Shown piece after piece: positions 7,048-14,984 of a stretch of 32,670 nt of DNA. Below the pieces are notes generated by a model. The model was not told where the DNA came from. It made no database searches and saw only the letters and a list, made by a program, of their open reading frames with translations. Each line of letters starts with the position of its first letter. The stretch's first letter is position 1. The translations under genes and the position numbers were made by a program. Source of the stretch: a bacterium (GTDB lineage Bacteria > Verrucomicrobiota > Verrucomicrobiia > Limisphaerales > UBA11358). The DNA lies in the NCBI GenBank assembly GCA_021817945.1, contig JAKAFL010000039.1, forward strand, positions 1-32,670. Reading direction: 5' to 3'.

Positions 7048-7055
7048 AAGGAGGA
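7048..7055 (+). promoter_or_regulatory. Strong Shine-Dalgarno (AAGGAGGA)
   Basis: AAGGAGGA is 13 bases before the ATG at 7069, slightly further than ideal. It is the best ribosome binding site in a window where most genes lack one, and it supports the chosen start of the LysM protein. Confidence 0.6.
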
Positions 7056-7068
7056 TTATTTTCTAGAT

Positions 7069-7674
7069 ATGCGAATTTTAATGGCTGGACTGGTTGCTGG
7101 AACGATGGCCGTGGGATCGGTTTGGGCTCAAGACGCCGCCGTTCAGCAACGTTTTGACGAATTGGAGGGACGCATTCAAACCCTTGAAGAGGGTCAAATC
7201 CAGTTGGGCAAGAGGCTGGATGCCTTGGAAAAGCAAGTTTCCGACATTTCAGACAAGGCGAATCAGCCGGTTGTGAACAACAGCGCCAGCCAGGAGGATT
7301 TGAAAAAACTTGCCGAACAAGTCCAGGAGATTGACCAGAAACGGCAGGCCGACCGGGAACTCATCCTAAAGCAGTTGGAAAAACTCGGAAAAATGGGTGT
7401 TGATAGCGGCTCGCGCCGTACCGAAAGCAGTTCGGACTCAAACGATGGAAGCGGCAGGTCGGGGGCGGGTCTGTCTTCCACAGCCGTGGGGCCCCAGTCG
7501 GGACATCCTTACACGGTCGCCCCGGGCGATACCTTGGCTGCCATCGCCAAGGCCTATCGCGCCCAAGGCGTGAGGGTGACCGTTAAAGAAATCCTGGCTG
7601 CCAACCCGGGTTTGGACGCAAACCGGCTCTACGTGGGCAAAAAAATATTCATTCCTGATCCTTCGGCCAAATAA
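7069..7674 (+). CDS. Exported coiled-coil protein with C-terminal LysM domain
   Basis: The 201-residue protein starts with a signal peptide (residues 1-20, VWAQ, cut probably after A20). A long charged heptad-like region follows (about 24-115: FDELEGRIQTLEEGQ, LGKRLDALEKQV, KKLAEQVQEI), predicted coiled coil. A Ser/Gly-rich linker (about 116-145) leads to a LysM module (about 147-196: YTVAPGDTLAAIAKAY ... NPGLDANRLYVGKKIFIP). LysM binds peptidoglycan or chitin-like glycans, so this is probably a periplasmic cell-wall-associated protein, and the coiled coil probably makes it oligomeric. It follows the MFS gene by 89 bases and may be transcribed with it, but the function is not linked in any obvious way. 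No enzymatic domain is present. Confidence 0.85.
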   Translation: MRILMAGLVAGTMAVGSVWAQDAAVQQRFDELEGRIQTLEEGQIQLGKRLDALEKQVSDISDKANQPVVNNSASQEDLKKLAEQVQEIDQKRQADRELILKQLEKLGKMGVDSGSRRTESSSDSNDGSGRSGAGLSSTAVGPQSGHPYTVAPGDTLAAIAKAYRAQGVRVTVKEILAANPGLDANRLYVGKKIFIPDPSAK

Positions 7675-7773
7675 CCTCTGCATGAACCACGAATTCAGGT
7701 TCAGGGGGTCAACGGGCGGATTTTTTCGTGGAATTCCCTTACCTGACCGCTGCGGCCTGGTGAACCATCCGGG

Positions 7774-8631
7774 TCAATGCACCTTGAAGTGAATAAGCAG
7801 GATACCAGCAGCAGCAAAAAGGCAGTAAAAGCCAAAAAATTTCCAGCGTCCGGCCTCAAGCCAGCGTGAGAGCCATTTCAAGGCAAGAAGCCCCGCCAGG
7901 AAGCTGAGCACCATGCCAGTCAGGCAGGCCACGATGAGGTGGGAAAAGGAGGAATGATCCCCCATGTTGTGGTATTTCAAGAGGCGGTGCGCCTCGTGCC
8001 CAATAACCAGCGGAGTAAGGACCACCGCGAGGGCAAAGCTGAATTCCTCCAGCTTTTGTTTGGGCAGACCCAGCAATAAACCGGCAGAGATGGTGGCGCC
8101 GGATCTTGAAAACCCGCGAAAAGGCAGGCAAAAACCCTGGACAATGCCGATCCACAAGGAGTGGCAAGGCTGGAGGTCGGGGTTGCGCGGCGCCTTTGAT
8201 TCGCGAATGCCAGCTATGAGGATCAGGATTCCTGAGGCCACCAAGGCACCGGCGATGAGCGGTAAATTATTGAAAAGGTCCTCCACCTCCGCATACGGGT
8301 TGCCGCGCCTGAGCACCTTTTCCAAAACATGCTTGAGGCCCAGCCCCACCACCCCGGTGCATGCGGTTGCCAGCAGGATTTGCATGGCAAACCATTGAAA
8401 CTGGGCCTTGGAGGCAAAACAATGCCGCCGCCAATCAGACCAGAAATACACGATCACCGCAAACATGGTCCCGGTGTGCAGCATCAGCAAAAACATCACC
8501 ATCTCGGGGCTTGATGGATCAAGGTGCATCCATTTTTCAGCGGCGATGACGTGGGCGGAGGAGGAGACGGGCAAAAGTTCGCAGGCCCCCTGAACCACGG
8601 ACAAGACCAGGATTTGGAAAAAACTGAGCAT
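7774..8631 (-). CDS. uppP: Undecaprenyl-diphosphate phosphatase (UppP/BacA)
   Basis: A 285-residue polytopic membrane protein of normal length for UppP, which dephosphorylates undecaprenyl diphosphate to recycle the lipid carrier for peptidoglycan and surface polysaccharides. The first catalytic motif is present as QGACELLPVSSSAH (residues 14-27; E18 and the SSS-H). The second is FRGFSRSGATIS, which matches the PGxSRSG motif except that the proline is replaced, and the arginine and serines essential for phosphate binding are kept. A second QG repeat (GIVQGFCLP) marks the internal duplication of the fold. It is convergent with the LysM gene and is followed upstream on its own strand by the roadblock operon, 54 bases away. 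Confidence 0.93.
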   Translation of the reverse strand: MLSFFQILVLSVVQGACELLPVSSSAHVIAAEKWMHLDPSSPEMVMFLLMLHTGTMFAVIVYFWSDWRRHCFASKAQFQWFAMQILLATACTGVVGLGLKHVLEKVLRRGNPYAEVEDLFNNLPLIAGALVASGILILIAGIRESKAPRNPDLQPCHSLWIGIVQGFCLPFRGFSRSGATISAGLLLGLPKQKLEEFSFALAVVLTPLVIGHEAHRLLKYHNMGDHSSFSHLIVACLTGMVLSFLAGLLALKWLSRWLEAGRWKFFGFYCLFAAAGILLIHFKVH

Positions 8632-8665
8632 GGCCGATCATTGTGCCGCAAACTTGGAAAACCTC

Positions 8666-8687
8666 AACCCCCAACCTGAGGGGGGTT
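8666..8687 (-). terminator. Possible hairpin between the helical protein gene and uppP
   Basis: AACCCCC (8666-8672) pairs with GGGGGTT (8681-8687) over an 8-base loop. It begins at the stop codon of the minus-strand helical protein gene. On that strand it is followed only by GAGGTTTT, a weak T-tract, so termination would be partial at best. Confidence 0.3.
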
Positions 8688-9081
8688 ATTTGCGGGATGC
8701 GCCCCAGAAATGTTTGGGTTCAACCGCCCGCTGTTTGACCTTCAACTGGCCCAGGATGGCGTGCCAGCCTATGTAAATCTTGTGCCACTGGGTTTCAAGC
8801 CCTCTCAATGCCCCCTCGCTCATGTCCCCAAGGTACCGCAGGGAAGGGGCATTCCCAACCAGCGCGTGAATCTCATCCCGTGAAGGAGATGAAGTCTCCA
8901 CTGCGGAATAAATCAGCTCCAGTTCCTGAATGATGATGCTTTTGATTTCAAGAAAGTGGTTCTCATCCGTGGGCGTGAATTTCTTGGCCCGGGCCAGTGT
9001 GATAAAATGATTGAATTGCTTCCAGCACTCAATATGGGTTTCAATCTGGACGACGAGTTGGTTGATTTCCTTGGGCGTCAT
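8686..9081 (-). CDS. Helical protein of the roadblock/response-regulator operon, unknown
   Basis: The 131-residue protein is mostly alpha-helical in character and has no membrane segment or signal peptide. Its start codon overlaps the stop of the preceding gene in an ATGA (9078-9081), which indicates translational coupling. No known domain is recognised. The helical pattern with conserved-looking tryptophans (CWKQFNHF, HKIYIGWHAI) would suit a small adaptor. As the last gene of the operon with a receiver-DUF4388 protein and a roadblock-like protein, it is a candidate accessory factor of the same signalling module. Confidence 0.75.
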   Translation of the reverse strand: MTPKEINQLVVQIETHIECWKQFNHFITLARAKKFTPTDENHFLEIKSIIIQELELIYSAVETSSPSRDEIHALVGNAPSLRYLGDMSEGALRGLETQWHKIYIGWHAILGQLKVKQRAVEPKHFWGASRK

Positions 9082-9431
9082 AAGCGGGATTCATTGCGGG
9101 ATTCATTGCGCGGTTCATTCAGGTTTTGCGGGACCGCGGTTTGCGGAAAAAGAAAAATGACAGCGCCACCGCGCAACTCACGGGCGGTTATCAAAAGGCT
9201 TCCAAATTGAAGGCTCACCTGGTTCATCGGTATCTGGGCTGCCCGCGCCTCGCGAAAAAGCGTCACCACATCCTGGCCAACCTGCCGCAGGATGACCGAT
9301 GGAAAGGTGGAAGACACCGTGGAGGTGACTATGGATCCGGATTGATCCACGGTCACTGATCCCGAAGGCAGCTCCCGCACCCCGGCGGAGCTGCCAAACA
9401 GGCGGCTGAAAAATGTCTTTAAGAATCCCAT
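9078..9431 (-). CDS. Small roadblock/LC7-like protein
   Basis: After a basic N-terminal stretch (MGFLKTFFSRLFG, amphipathic), the 117-residue protein runs strand-helix-strand-strand. The order is SGSIVTSTVS, then a helix around VGQDVVTLFREARAAQ, then VSLQFGSLLITARELR and GAVIFLFP. This is the order of the second half of roadblock/LC7 domains (dimeric GTPase partner domains), and the ending with a hydrophobic final strand fits. The assignment is by pattern and not by a strong signature. The start overlaps the end of the response regulator gene by 13 bases and its stop overlaps the next start, so the three genes are tightly coupled. The tail is a short repeat (RNESRNESR). Confidence 0.65.
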   Translation of the reverse strand: MGFLKTFFSRLFGSSAGVRELPSGSVTVDQSGSIVTSTVSSTFPSVILRQVGQDVVTLFREARAAQIPMNQVSLQFGSLLITARELRGGAVIFLFPQTAVPQNLNEPRNESRNESRL

Positions 9432-10489
9432 GATGCAACCAGTTTTCGGCTTTTTTCCACCAGGTTCCCGCTCGCGTCATTCGGCCAGCCAATCAGGAAT
9501 ACCCGGTCGCTTTGTGTCATTAATAGCACCTGACGTTCCACATTCTGGCCGGAAAAATAGAGAAGAGGTCCTGCTTCCAGTTTCTCGCCCAGTCGCGCCG
9601 CAGCTTCGCTGGCGCGCAGGGTCCAATGGGTGAGCGAGGAAATGCTTTGGGTGCCCAGGCCTTCAGGCTCCATCTTTCCATCCGTAGGCACTGCCACGAT
9701 GAAATCCGCCCCTTCCCGCGTCAGTTGGGATAATTTCCAGATGGTTTTCCTGTGGCTGCTGCTCTCCATTTGCTCGGGTTCCGCTGATGGGGCGTTTTCG
9801 TCCAGCGTTTGGGCGGACTCCAATAACAAGGCATTGATGGGCTTGAAAATGGTCCGGTTTCGATCAGGCTCCGGCGGCAGGTTTTCAAACGTGCCTGTCT
9901 TCCAGGCCAGAAGCCGTTGAAAGGCAAATTCCCCTCGGGCGCCTTCCGCCTCTGCGTCTATCAAGTCACCTTCCTGAATCCATAGTTTGGCGGTCAATGG
10001 GCCATGTGTGATGCGCAAGACCGTGGAACTGCGCGAGAGACATTCCATTTGAATGATGTCCATCAGGCTTTTGCTCTGAATGCCTCGAAATCCAGCGGTT
10101 GTGTCACGACCCAGCAAGGATTCGAGACACTCATTGAAGAGTCGCGGGTTCCGCTGCATTTCCCCCTTGAGCCAGAACAAGTCCACCCCCAACGCATAGG
10201 CACGGGAACGGTATTCCTCCGCCTCCAACCCGCTGAGTGCTATCGTTCGCAGCTCCGGAAACCGTTTGCGCACAATGGCCAGCATTTGTAATCCGTCTAT
10301 CCGGGGCATTTTTAAATCGCATATCAACAGCCGGATATTGCCAGATTCAAGAATGGTCAAGGCTCGGCGCGCCGTGTTGGCCGTCAAAATCTCAGGCTTG
10401 CTGGGCAGCGTGTTCGCCAGCAAATCCCGGCACAATGACAACCAATCGTTATCGTCGTCCAATATCAATATCTTATAGCTGTGATCCAT
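9419..10489 (-). CDS. Response regulator: receiver, DUF4388 and roadblock-like C-terminus
   Basis: The 356-residue protein has a receiver domain (about 1-125) with acidic pocket D11-D13, phosphoacceptor D58 in CDLKMPRIDG, S86 and the conserved K108. All are present, so phosphorylation by a histidine kinase is likely; none is encoded nearby. Residues about 133-232 match DUF4388 (KSLMDIIQMECLSRSS ... LWIQEGDLIDAE ... FQRLLAWKTGTFE), a domain found in PatA-like and gliding-motility regulators. Residues about 250-350 again read like a roadblock fold (GADFIVAVPTDG ... LEAGPLLYFSGQ ... VFLIGWP). There is no DNA-binding domain, so the output is presumably protein contact. It is the first gene of a minus-strand operon divergent from the proline-rich/MglA/MglB operon. 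Confidence 0.88.
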   Translation of the reverse strand: MDHSYKILILDDDNDWLSLCRDLLANTLPSKPEILTANTARRALTILESGNIRLLICDLKMPRIDGLQMLAIVRKRFPELRTIALSGLEAEEYRSRAYALGVDLFWLKGEMQRNPRLFNECLESLLGRDTTAGFRGIQSKSLMDIIQMECLSRSSTVLRITHGPLTAKLWIQEGDLIDAEAEGARGEFAFQRLLAWKTGTFENLPPEPDRNRTIFKPINALLLESAQTLDENAPSAEPEQMESSSHRKTIWKLSQLTREGADFIVAVPTDGKMEPEGLGTQSISSLTHWTLRASEAAARLGEKLEAGPLLYFSGQNVERQVLLMTQSDRVFLIGWPNDASGNLVEKSRKLVASWDS

Positions 10490-10730
10490 TGGCCAGTGAT
10501 TCGGCTTAAGGTTGAATTCGTTTTAACATCCGATTTTCCAAGGACAAGTAAGCAAGCGCTGTTCCCGATTCGATGATTTTTATCATTTCCAACGAAAATA
10601 GACAAAATTGCAGCAAAAAGTCCTGTCATGAGACATTTCAATGAATTTTCACATCTCCCGGCATTGCTGGCGCGGTTATTGCTTAAATCCCATCTTGGCC
10701 GGTTCGTCGGCTCTTAATCTGGCTAAACGC
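10490..10730. promoter_or_regulatory. Divergent promoter region of the two roadblock operons
   Basis: This is a 241-base AT-richer gap between the response regulator start and the proline-rich protein start. It includes a small inverted repeat ATGAT-TTTT-ATCAT at 10573-10586. No clear sigma-70 boxes could be fixed by eye. Its position means that both arms of the module could be co-regulated. Confidence 0.35.
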
Positions 10731-12743
10731 ATGAAACTCAAATTAACCGGACTGTTCCGAAATCTGCTGGGCAGGACAGAAACCCCTGCCAGCGAGGTTC
10801 CCGCAGAACGTCCGCTGGCATCCTCAGCCCCCGCGCATCAGGAACCCTCCGCTTCATCACCCCAGACAAACCAGGTCCAGGTGCCCCCGTCATCGCAGCC
10901 AGACCTTTCCCATCCGGATGATCTTGCGATTCCTCTCTTGTCCATCACCAATGCGCTACCGATGGACCTCAAGGCCAAGCTGGCCGGAACACCTGCCCCC
11001 GGTCGGCTGGTTTACATCCCCTTGGAAACCGTCATCAATCAATTGGCTTTTGGCGCGGTAAAAATCACTTTCGGGGAATTGCGGCAGATGGCGGCAGGTT
11101 TGTTTGTCAGTGGGTTGAATGGGAATTATGACAATCGCACCGTGACCGTGCCCCTGAACGAAATTTTATCCAGAATCAACCCCGCGCTCCTTGCGCGGCG
11201 TCCAGCCGCTCCCCAGGTGGAGGTTTCCGACGAGATCGCCGGACCTTTCGCCGGCCATGGCCGGGGTGTGAGTTTCACAGAGCAGCCTTTGAAGGGTGCG
11301 CCTTTGCCTTCAGGTTCCACCTCGCGCATCACCAAGGCATCGGTATCTAATGGCGGAATCAGGGAAACCAAGCCCGCTGCCTCCCCGATCCCCCGCGAAA
11401 TCAAACCGGCTGCATCCATCAGTTTCACTCCCCCTGCATCACCTCCACCGTCGGCGGCGCCGATTGCCGCTCCACAGATTCCTCCGCGCCCATCGCGAAT
11501 GGCTCCTCCTTCCGGTTTGGGTTCAGGGCCGGATATTTCCTCCCCGGTAATGCCCGGCGCAGTGAGGCCTCTATCCACCCCGCCTCATTCAGATCGCGCC
11601 AATCATTCTGCCGTCCTGCCCCCTTTTAAATTCAAGGCCACGCCTCCCAGCCCACCCCCCGCAGGAAAGCCTGATGCCGGGGCGCCAATTAGAATGGCTT
11701 CAACCCAAGCGGATTTCCCGTCGGCGCAACATGTGGCTGCACCGGCGCCGGTGACGCCGCAGCCCCCGGGTATTTCCATATCCCTGCCCTTGACCAGTCT
11801 TTGGGAAAAATGGCCCGAGGAAATCAAGGGATCCATCGCTGCCCAAGGATATGCCCAGGCTATGGTGACTCTGCCCTTGCACCTGGTGGAACCCGGATTG
11901 AAACGAGGGCGAATCCTGCTCTCCTGGCGAGAACTTCGTTTGAATATCAACCCGGCATCTTCCCCCACCAGCATGGATGACTTGGAATTGGATTTATCCC
12001 TGGCTGTGGTGGCGCCTGCTTTTCTAGCCGCCCAGCGCAAGGCTGCTGGCCAGCAACAATCACGCGTGGCTGTGTCTGAGGAGATTCCTAACCTGTTCTT
12101 TGGCTTTCCTCAGGCGGATAATACGGACCCGGTTCCATCCGCCCCATTACCCGGGCACGCAAATGGTCCCGTCACGCCGGGGACCAGCCTCCGGGCACGC
12201 CAGCCGGACGCTTTGCCCAAGCCCCCCGTCAAACCTTCAGGGCCGGTTTTGCCTCCCACGCTTCATGCCATGCCGGGCCTGCGGCATGGAGACACCAATT
12301 TGTTTTCTCCGCCAGGCAAAGCTGGCGGGGCTTTGGAGGAATCCACCTTTTTCCGGAAACCAAACTCGCCTGCCACAGATTTCATGAGCCGCCAGATGCA
12401 GCCCAAGGAGGTTGTGGCCCGGGCCATGGCCATGCCTGGCGTGGCTGGCGCGGTGGTTGCCCTGGCGGATGGCTTGCGTGTGGAGGGCCAGGTTCCCCCG
12501 GAATTCAACGCAGACACCATCGCGGCTTTTCTGCCTCAAATTTTTGAGCGGGTCAACCAGTCCACTCGTGAGCTGCGCATGGGCGCATTGAACAATGTGA
12601 GCTTTACCGTGGGCAATGTGCCCTGGAAAATCTACCGGGTGGGATCCATTTATTTTGCGGTGTTTGGTCGTCCAGATGAACCGTTTCCCAAGGCGGAATT
12701 GGCCCACTTGGCGGCAGGTCTTAACCGCAAACCCAAGACATAA
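10731..12743 (+). CDS. Proline-rich scaffold-like protein with duplicated domain and C-terminal roadblock/LC7 domain
   Basis: The protein has about 670 residues from ATG 10731 (MKLKLTGLF). The frame is open to 10641, but the extra 30 residues look non-coding. Two related segments can be aligned by eye: one near residue 90 (GRLVYIPLETVINQLAFG, KITFGELR) and one near 370 (AMVTLPLHLVEPGLKRG, ILLSWRELR). Each is followed by a similar SDEIAGPF/SEEIPNLF phrase. Long Pro/Ala/Ser-rich, probably disordered linkers separate them. The last 120 residues form a roadblock/LC7-like domain (VVARAMAMPGVAGAVVALADGLRV ... FAVFGRP). The 3-base gap to the MglA-like GTPase gene implies joint translation and a role as GTPase partner or scaffold. 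I know no named family for the whole protein. Confidence 0.8.
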   Translation: MKLKLTGLFRNLLGRTETPASEVPAERPLASSAPAHQEPSASSPQTNQVQVPPSSQPDLSHPDDLAIPLLSITNALPMDLKAKLAGTPAPGRLVYIPLETVINQLAFGAVKITFGELRQMAAGLFVSGLNGNYDNRTVTVPLNEILSRINPALLARRPAAPQVEVSDEIAGPFAGHGRGVSFTEQPLKGAPLPSGSTSRITKASVSNGGIRETKPAASPIPREIKPAASISFTPPASPPPSAAPIAAPQIPPRPSRMAPPSGLGSGPDISSPVMPGAVRPLSTPPHSDRANHSAVLPPFKFKATPPSPPPAGKPDAGAPIRMASTQADFPSAQHVAAPAPVTPQPPGISISLPLTSLWEKWPEEIKGSIAAQGYAQAMVTLPLHLVEPGLKRGRILLSWRELRLNINPASSPTSMDDLELDLSLAVVAPAFLAAQRKAAGQQQSRVAVSEEIPNLFFGFPQADNTDPVPSAPLPGHANGPVTPGTSLRARQPDALPKPPVKPSGPVLPPTLHAMPGLRHGDTNLFSPPGKAGGALEESTFFRKPNSPATDFMSRQMQPKEVVARAMAMPGVAGAVVALADGLRVEGQVPPEFNADTIAAFLPQIFERVNQSTRELRMGALNNVSFTVGNVPWKIYRVGSIYFAVFGRPDEPFPKAELAHLAAGLNRKPKT

Positions 12744-12746
12744 CCT

Positions 12747-13367
12747 ATGGCAATCATCAATCAAGCTACAAAAGAATTGCAGGTAAAAATCGTGTACTAC
12801 GGTCCGGCTATGGGGGGTAAAACCACCAATCTGGTCCAGGTCCATGACCACGTGCAGACCAACGCAGGCAACAAAGGTAAACTGGTCTCATTGGCCACCA
12901 GCTCGGATCGAACATTGTTCTTCGATTTTTTACCCATCGAGGCCATGACCATCAAGGGGTACAAAACCAAGTTCCAACTCTACACTGTGCCCGGACAGGT
13001 GATTTACAACACCACCCGACAACTTGTCCTGCGCGGTGTGGACGGGATTGTCTTTGTGGCGGATTCCCAGTTTGAAAAAATGCCGGAAAATGTGGAAAGC
13101 TTCCAGAACCTCGTGGATAATCTGACCGCCCAGCGGCTGAGCCTGACGGAAATTCCCTATGTTCTGCAATACAACAAGCGGGATCTCCCCAACGCGGCCC
13201 CCATGGAATACATGGATTATCTCTTGAATAACCGGGATGTCCAGGTTCCCTCCTTTTCAGGAACCGCACACAAGTGCGAGGGGGTTTTTGAAAGCCTCAA
13301 CATGATCACCCGCATGTTGTTGCAAAAATTCATCAACCAATCCATGCCCCAATACGCTGGAGCCTGA
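12747..13367 (+). CDS. MglA-like small Ras-family GTPase
   Basis: The 206-residue protein is close to the bacterial Ras-like GTPase MglA, the polarity switch of Myxococcus. The P-loop is GPAMGGKTT (19-27, K25 and T26 binding nucleotide). Switch I is around TSSDRTLFFDFLP (51-63), switch II is TVPGQ (80-84) and base recognition is NKRDLP (143-148). VDGIVFVADSQ is the typical MglA strand. The protein is presumably cytosolic, cycles between GTP and GDP forms, and needs a roadblock partner for GTP hydrolysis. That partner is expected to be the gene 22 bases downstream. In other bacteria MglA proteins set cell polarity for motility, but no motility gene is present here, so the process controlled is open. 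Confidence 0.93.
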   Translation: MAIINQATKELQVKIVYYGPAMGGKTTNLVQVHDHVQTNAGNKGKLVSLATSSDRTLFFDFLPIEAMTIKGYKTKFQLYTVPGQVIYNTTRQLVLRGVDGIVFVADSQFEKMPENVESFQNLVDNLTAQRLSLTEIPYVLQYNKRDLPNAAPMEYMDYLLNNRDVQVPSFSGTAHKCEGVFESLNMITRMLLQKFINQSMPQYAGA

Positions 13368-13389
13368 AGCACCCTGGGCAACGAATCCA

Positions 13390-13899
13390 ATGGCCACCCT
13401 GCCTCAATTACTGGAAGAAGACATCCGCGCGCTGGATGCCGTGCTGCTGGAGTTTTCCCGGCAGGCTGAACTGTGTGGCGCCTTGGTGATTGATAAGGGC
13501 GGCTTTTTGATCACCCACCAGGGCAACACCGGGGAACTGGATTTAACCACGCTTGGCGCCCTTGCCTCCGGAGCCTTCATGGCCAGCCAGACCATTGCAA
13601 GCCTGGTCAATGAAAAGAATTTCAACAGCACATTCCAGCAGGGCGAGAATTCCAGCCTCTTCATCCAGGAAGTGGACCCCCAATGCCTGCTGGCTGTGAT
13701 TTTTTCATCCGCCACGGGCCTTGGCCTGGTCAAATATTATGCCGGTTCCGTGGCCGCGTCCATCGCCAGAATCCTTGGTGCCGCGCGCGACCGCAATCCA
13801 TCCGGCGGATTTGACCTTTCCGTCCTCAACATGGCCAACCCTCGGGAGTTGTTTCGAAAGAAAAGCCAGGATGCCCCAAGGCCAGCCAGTTTTGAGTGA
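13390..13899 (+). CDS. Roadblock/LC7 protein, MglB-like
   Basis: A 169-residue protein with a full roadblock domain (about 5-130). It begins with a helix (LLEEDIRALDAVLLEFSR), then strand GALVIDKGGFLITHQG, helix (LGALASGAFMASQTIASLV) and closing strands (SSLFIQEV, CLLAVIFSS). MglB homodimers act as GTPase-activating proteins for MglA, and the location directly after the MglA-like gene supports that role. It could also act as an exchange factor. The 40-residue tail after the domain (ILGAARDRNPSG ...) is polar and variable. It is the last gene of the plus-strand operon; no clear terminator follows. Confidence 0.88.
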   Translation: MATLPQLLEEDIRALDAVLLEFSRQAELCGALVIDKGGFLITHQGNTGELDLTTLGALASGAFMASQTIASLVNEKNFNSTFQQGENSSLFIQEVDPQCLLAVIFSSATGLGLVKYYAGSVAASIARILGAARDRNPSGGFDLSVLNMANPRELFRKKSQDAPRPASFE

Positions 13900-14107
13900 C
13901 TGATTGTGGCCAGGCCCATTGGTACCCTCGGCCTTTGCCGATTGTTACGGATAAACCCTTGAACGCGCCATTCTGGCAACGGCCAGTCCACCAAAATTCA
14001 TCCCATTTTGCGTCGAAACCGCCTCAGAAACCTGCAACAAAAGAGAGAATCTCGCTTTTCCGGGAAATCATGGGTGTTTTATCCGCAAATAACGACCGAA
14101 AACTCTT

Positions 14108-14662
14108 TCAAGGGCCGGGTTCTGAAAGTAATTTTTTAATGACCTGTTCGAGGTATGATGGCTGCAGGCCGACGGCGCGTACGATTCCCTTGCGGTCAAT
14201 CACGGCATACGTTGGATAATAGAACACCGACCATTCCTTCTCGGTTTCCAAGTCTGGATCACGGGCGGCAGGATACATCAGGTCATGTTCCTTTGCATTT
14301 TCCGCAAAGAGGTCCTGGCCTTGGCGGCTGGTGCAGACGCCAATGATAACAAGACCCTGGTCCTTGTACTGCTTTAAAAGCTCGTTGTTGTGGGAAATGG
14401 CCCTCATGCAGGGGCCGCACCAGGTGGCGTACAAGTCCACCACCACAACTTTGCCGGTAATGCCGGTGGAAGAGATCCCGCCATTGATCCAGTCACTAAC
14501 GTGAAAGGCGGGCATGTGCCTGCCCTCCAAGGCGGCGTGGGCTTCGCGCATCCCTGGTTGGTCGTCCCAAAACCAACTGTCTGGAAATTCACCAGCCCGG
14601 GCTGTCTGCATCCAAATTGCCAAGCCGCCCAGCAAAAAAAGAAGGCGCAATATCGTGTTCAT
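14108..14662 (-). CDS. Exported TlpA/ResA-like thioredoxin
   Basis: The 184-residue protein has a signal peptide (1-23, cut after ARA) followed by a thioredoxin fold. The active site is WCGPC (81-85, C82 and C85), preceded by VVVVDLYAT and with the cis-proline segment YYPTYAVID later. This is the TlpA/ResA layout of periplasmic thiol-disulfide reductases, including the insertion between strand and helix (LVIIGVCTSR). Partners could be apocytochromes or secreted disulfide proteins. No cytochrome maturation or DsbD gene is nearby, so the electron donor is unknown. It is flanked by non-coding DNA on both sides and probably has its own promoter. Confidence 0.88.
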   Translation of the reverse strand: MNTILRLLFLLGGLAIWMQTARAGEFPDSWFWDDQPGMREAHAALEGRHMPAFHVSDWINGGISSTGITGKVVVVDLYATWCGPCMRAISHNNELLKQYKDQGLVIIGVCTSRQGQDLFAENAKEHDLMYPAARDPDLETEKEWSVFYYPTYAVIDRKGIVRAVGLQPSYLEQVIKKLLSEPGP

Positions 14663-14984
14663 TCTGCTTATTTATATCATGGAGCGGAATAAATAACAAA
14701 ATGTTTCAGGCGTTTGCGGCTTTGAAGGTGGGATTGGAATTGCGCAGGATTCATGCGCTCGTTGCGCCGCGCATCAAAATCATGTCTTGGACATCATTGA
14801 ATATTTCCGAAGTTCAGTCGCGCCAGGAACTTCCTCCGCAGGGTTTCCAAAGTCTTCCCTCTTGAGCCCAAGCACGTTCTTTGGCAGGTCCCGTTTGACC
14901 CGCCGAAATAACGATGCCCCCCAGGATTCCGCTGGTGTCTGTCCGGCCAGGGGAAAAGAAGCCGGTGCCATCAATCCCCGCTTT
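14663..14984. other. Intergenic stretch, nothing recognised
   Basis: 322 bases lie between the thioredoxin start and the end of the upstream helicase gene on the same strand. Short frames exist on both strands but have no coding character. No hairpin terminator with a T-run for the helicase gene and no RNA gene could be seen. The stretch probably contains the thioredoxin gene promoter. Confidence 0.4.

Noticed and set aside
7684-7731. Inverted repeats between the LysM gene and uppP as a bidirectional terminator
   Set aside because: The arms (CCACGAA/TTCGTGG) are short with a 31-base loop, and the T-run lies inside the structure; not convincing as a terminator.
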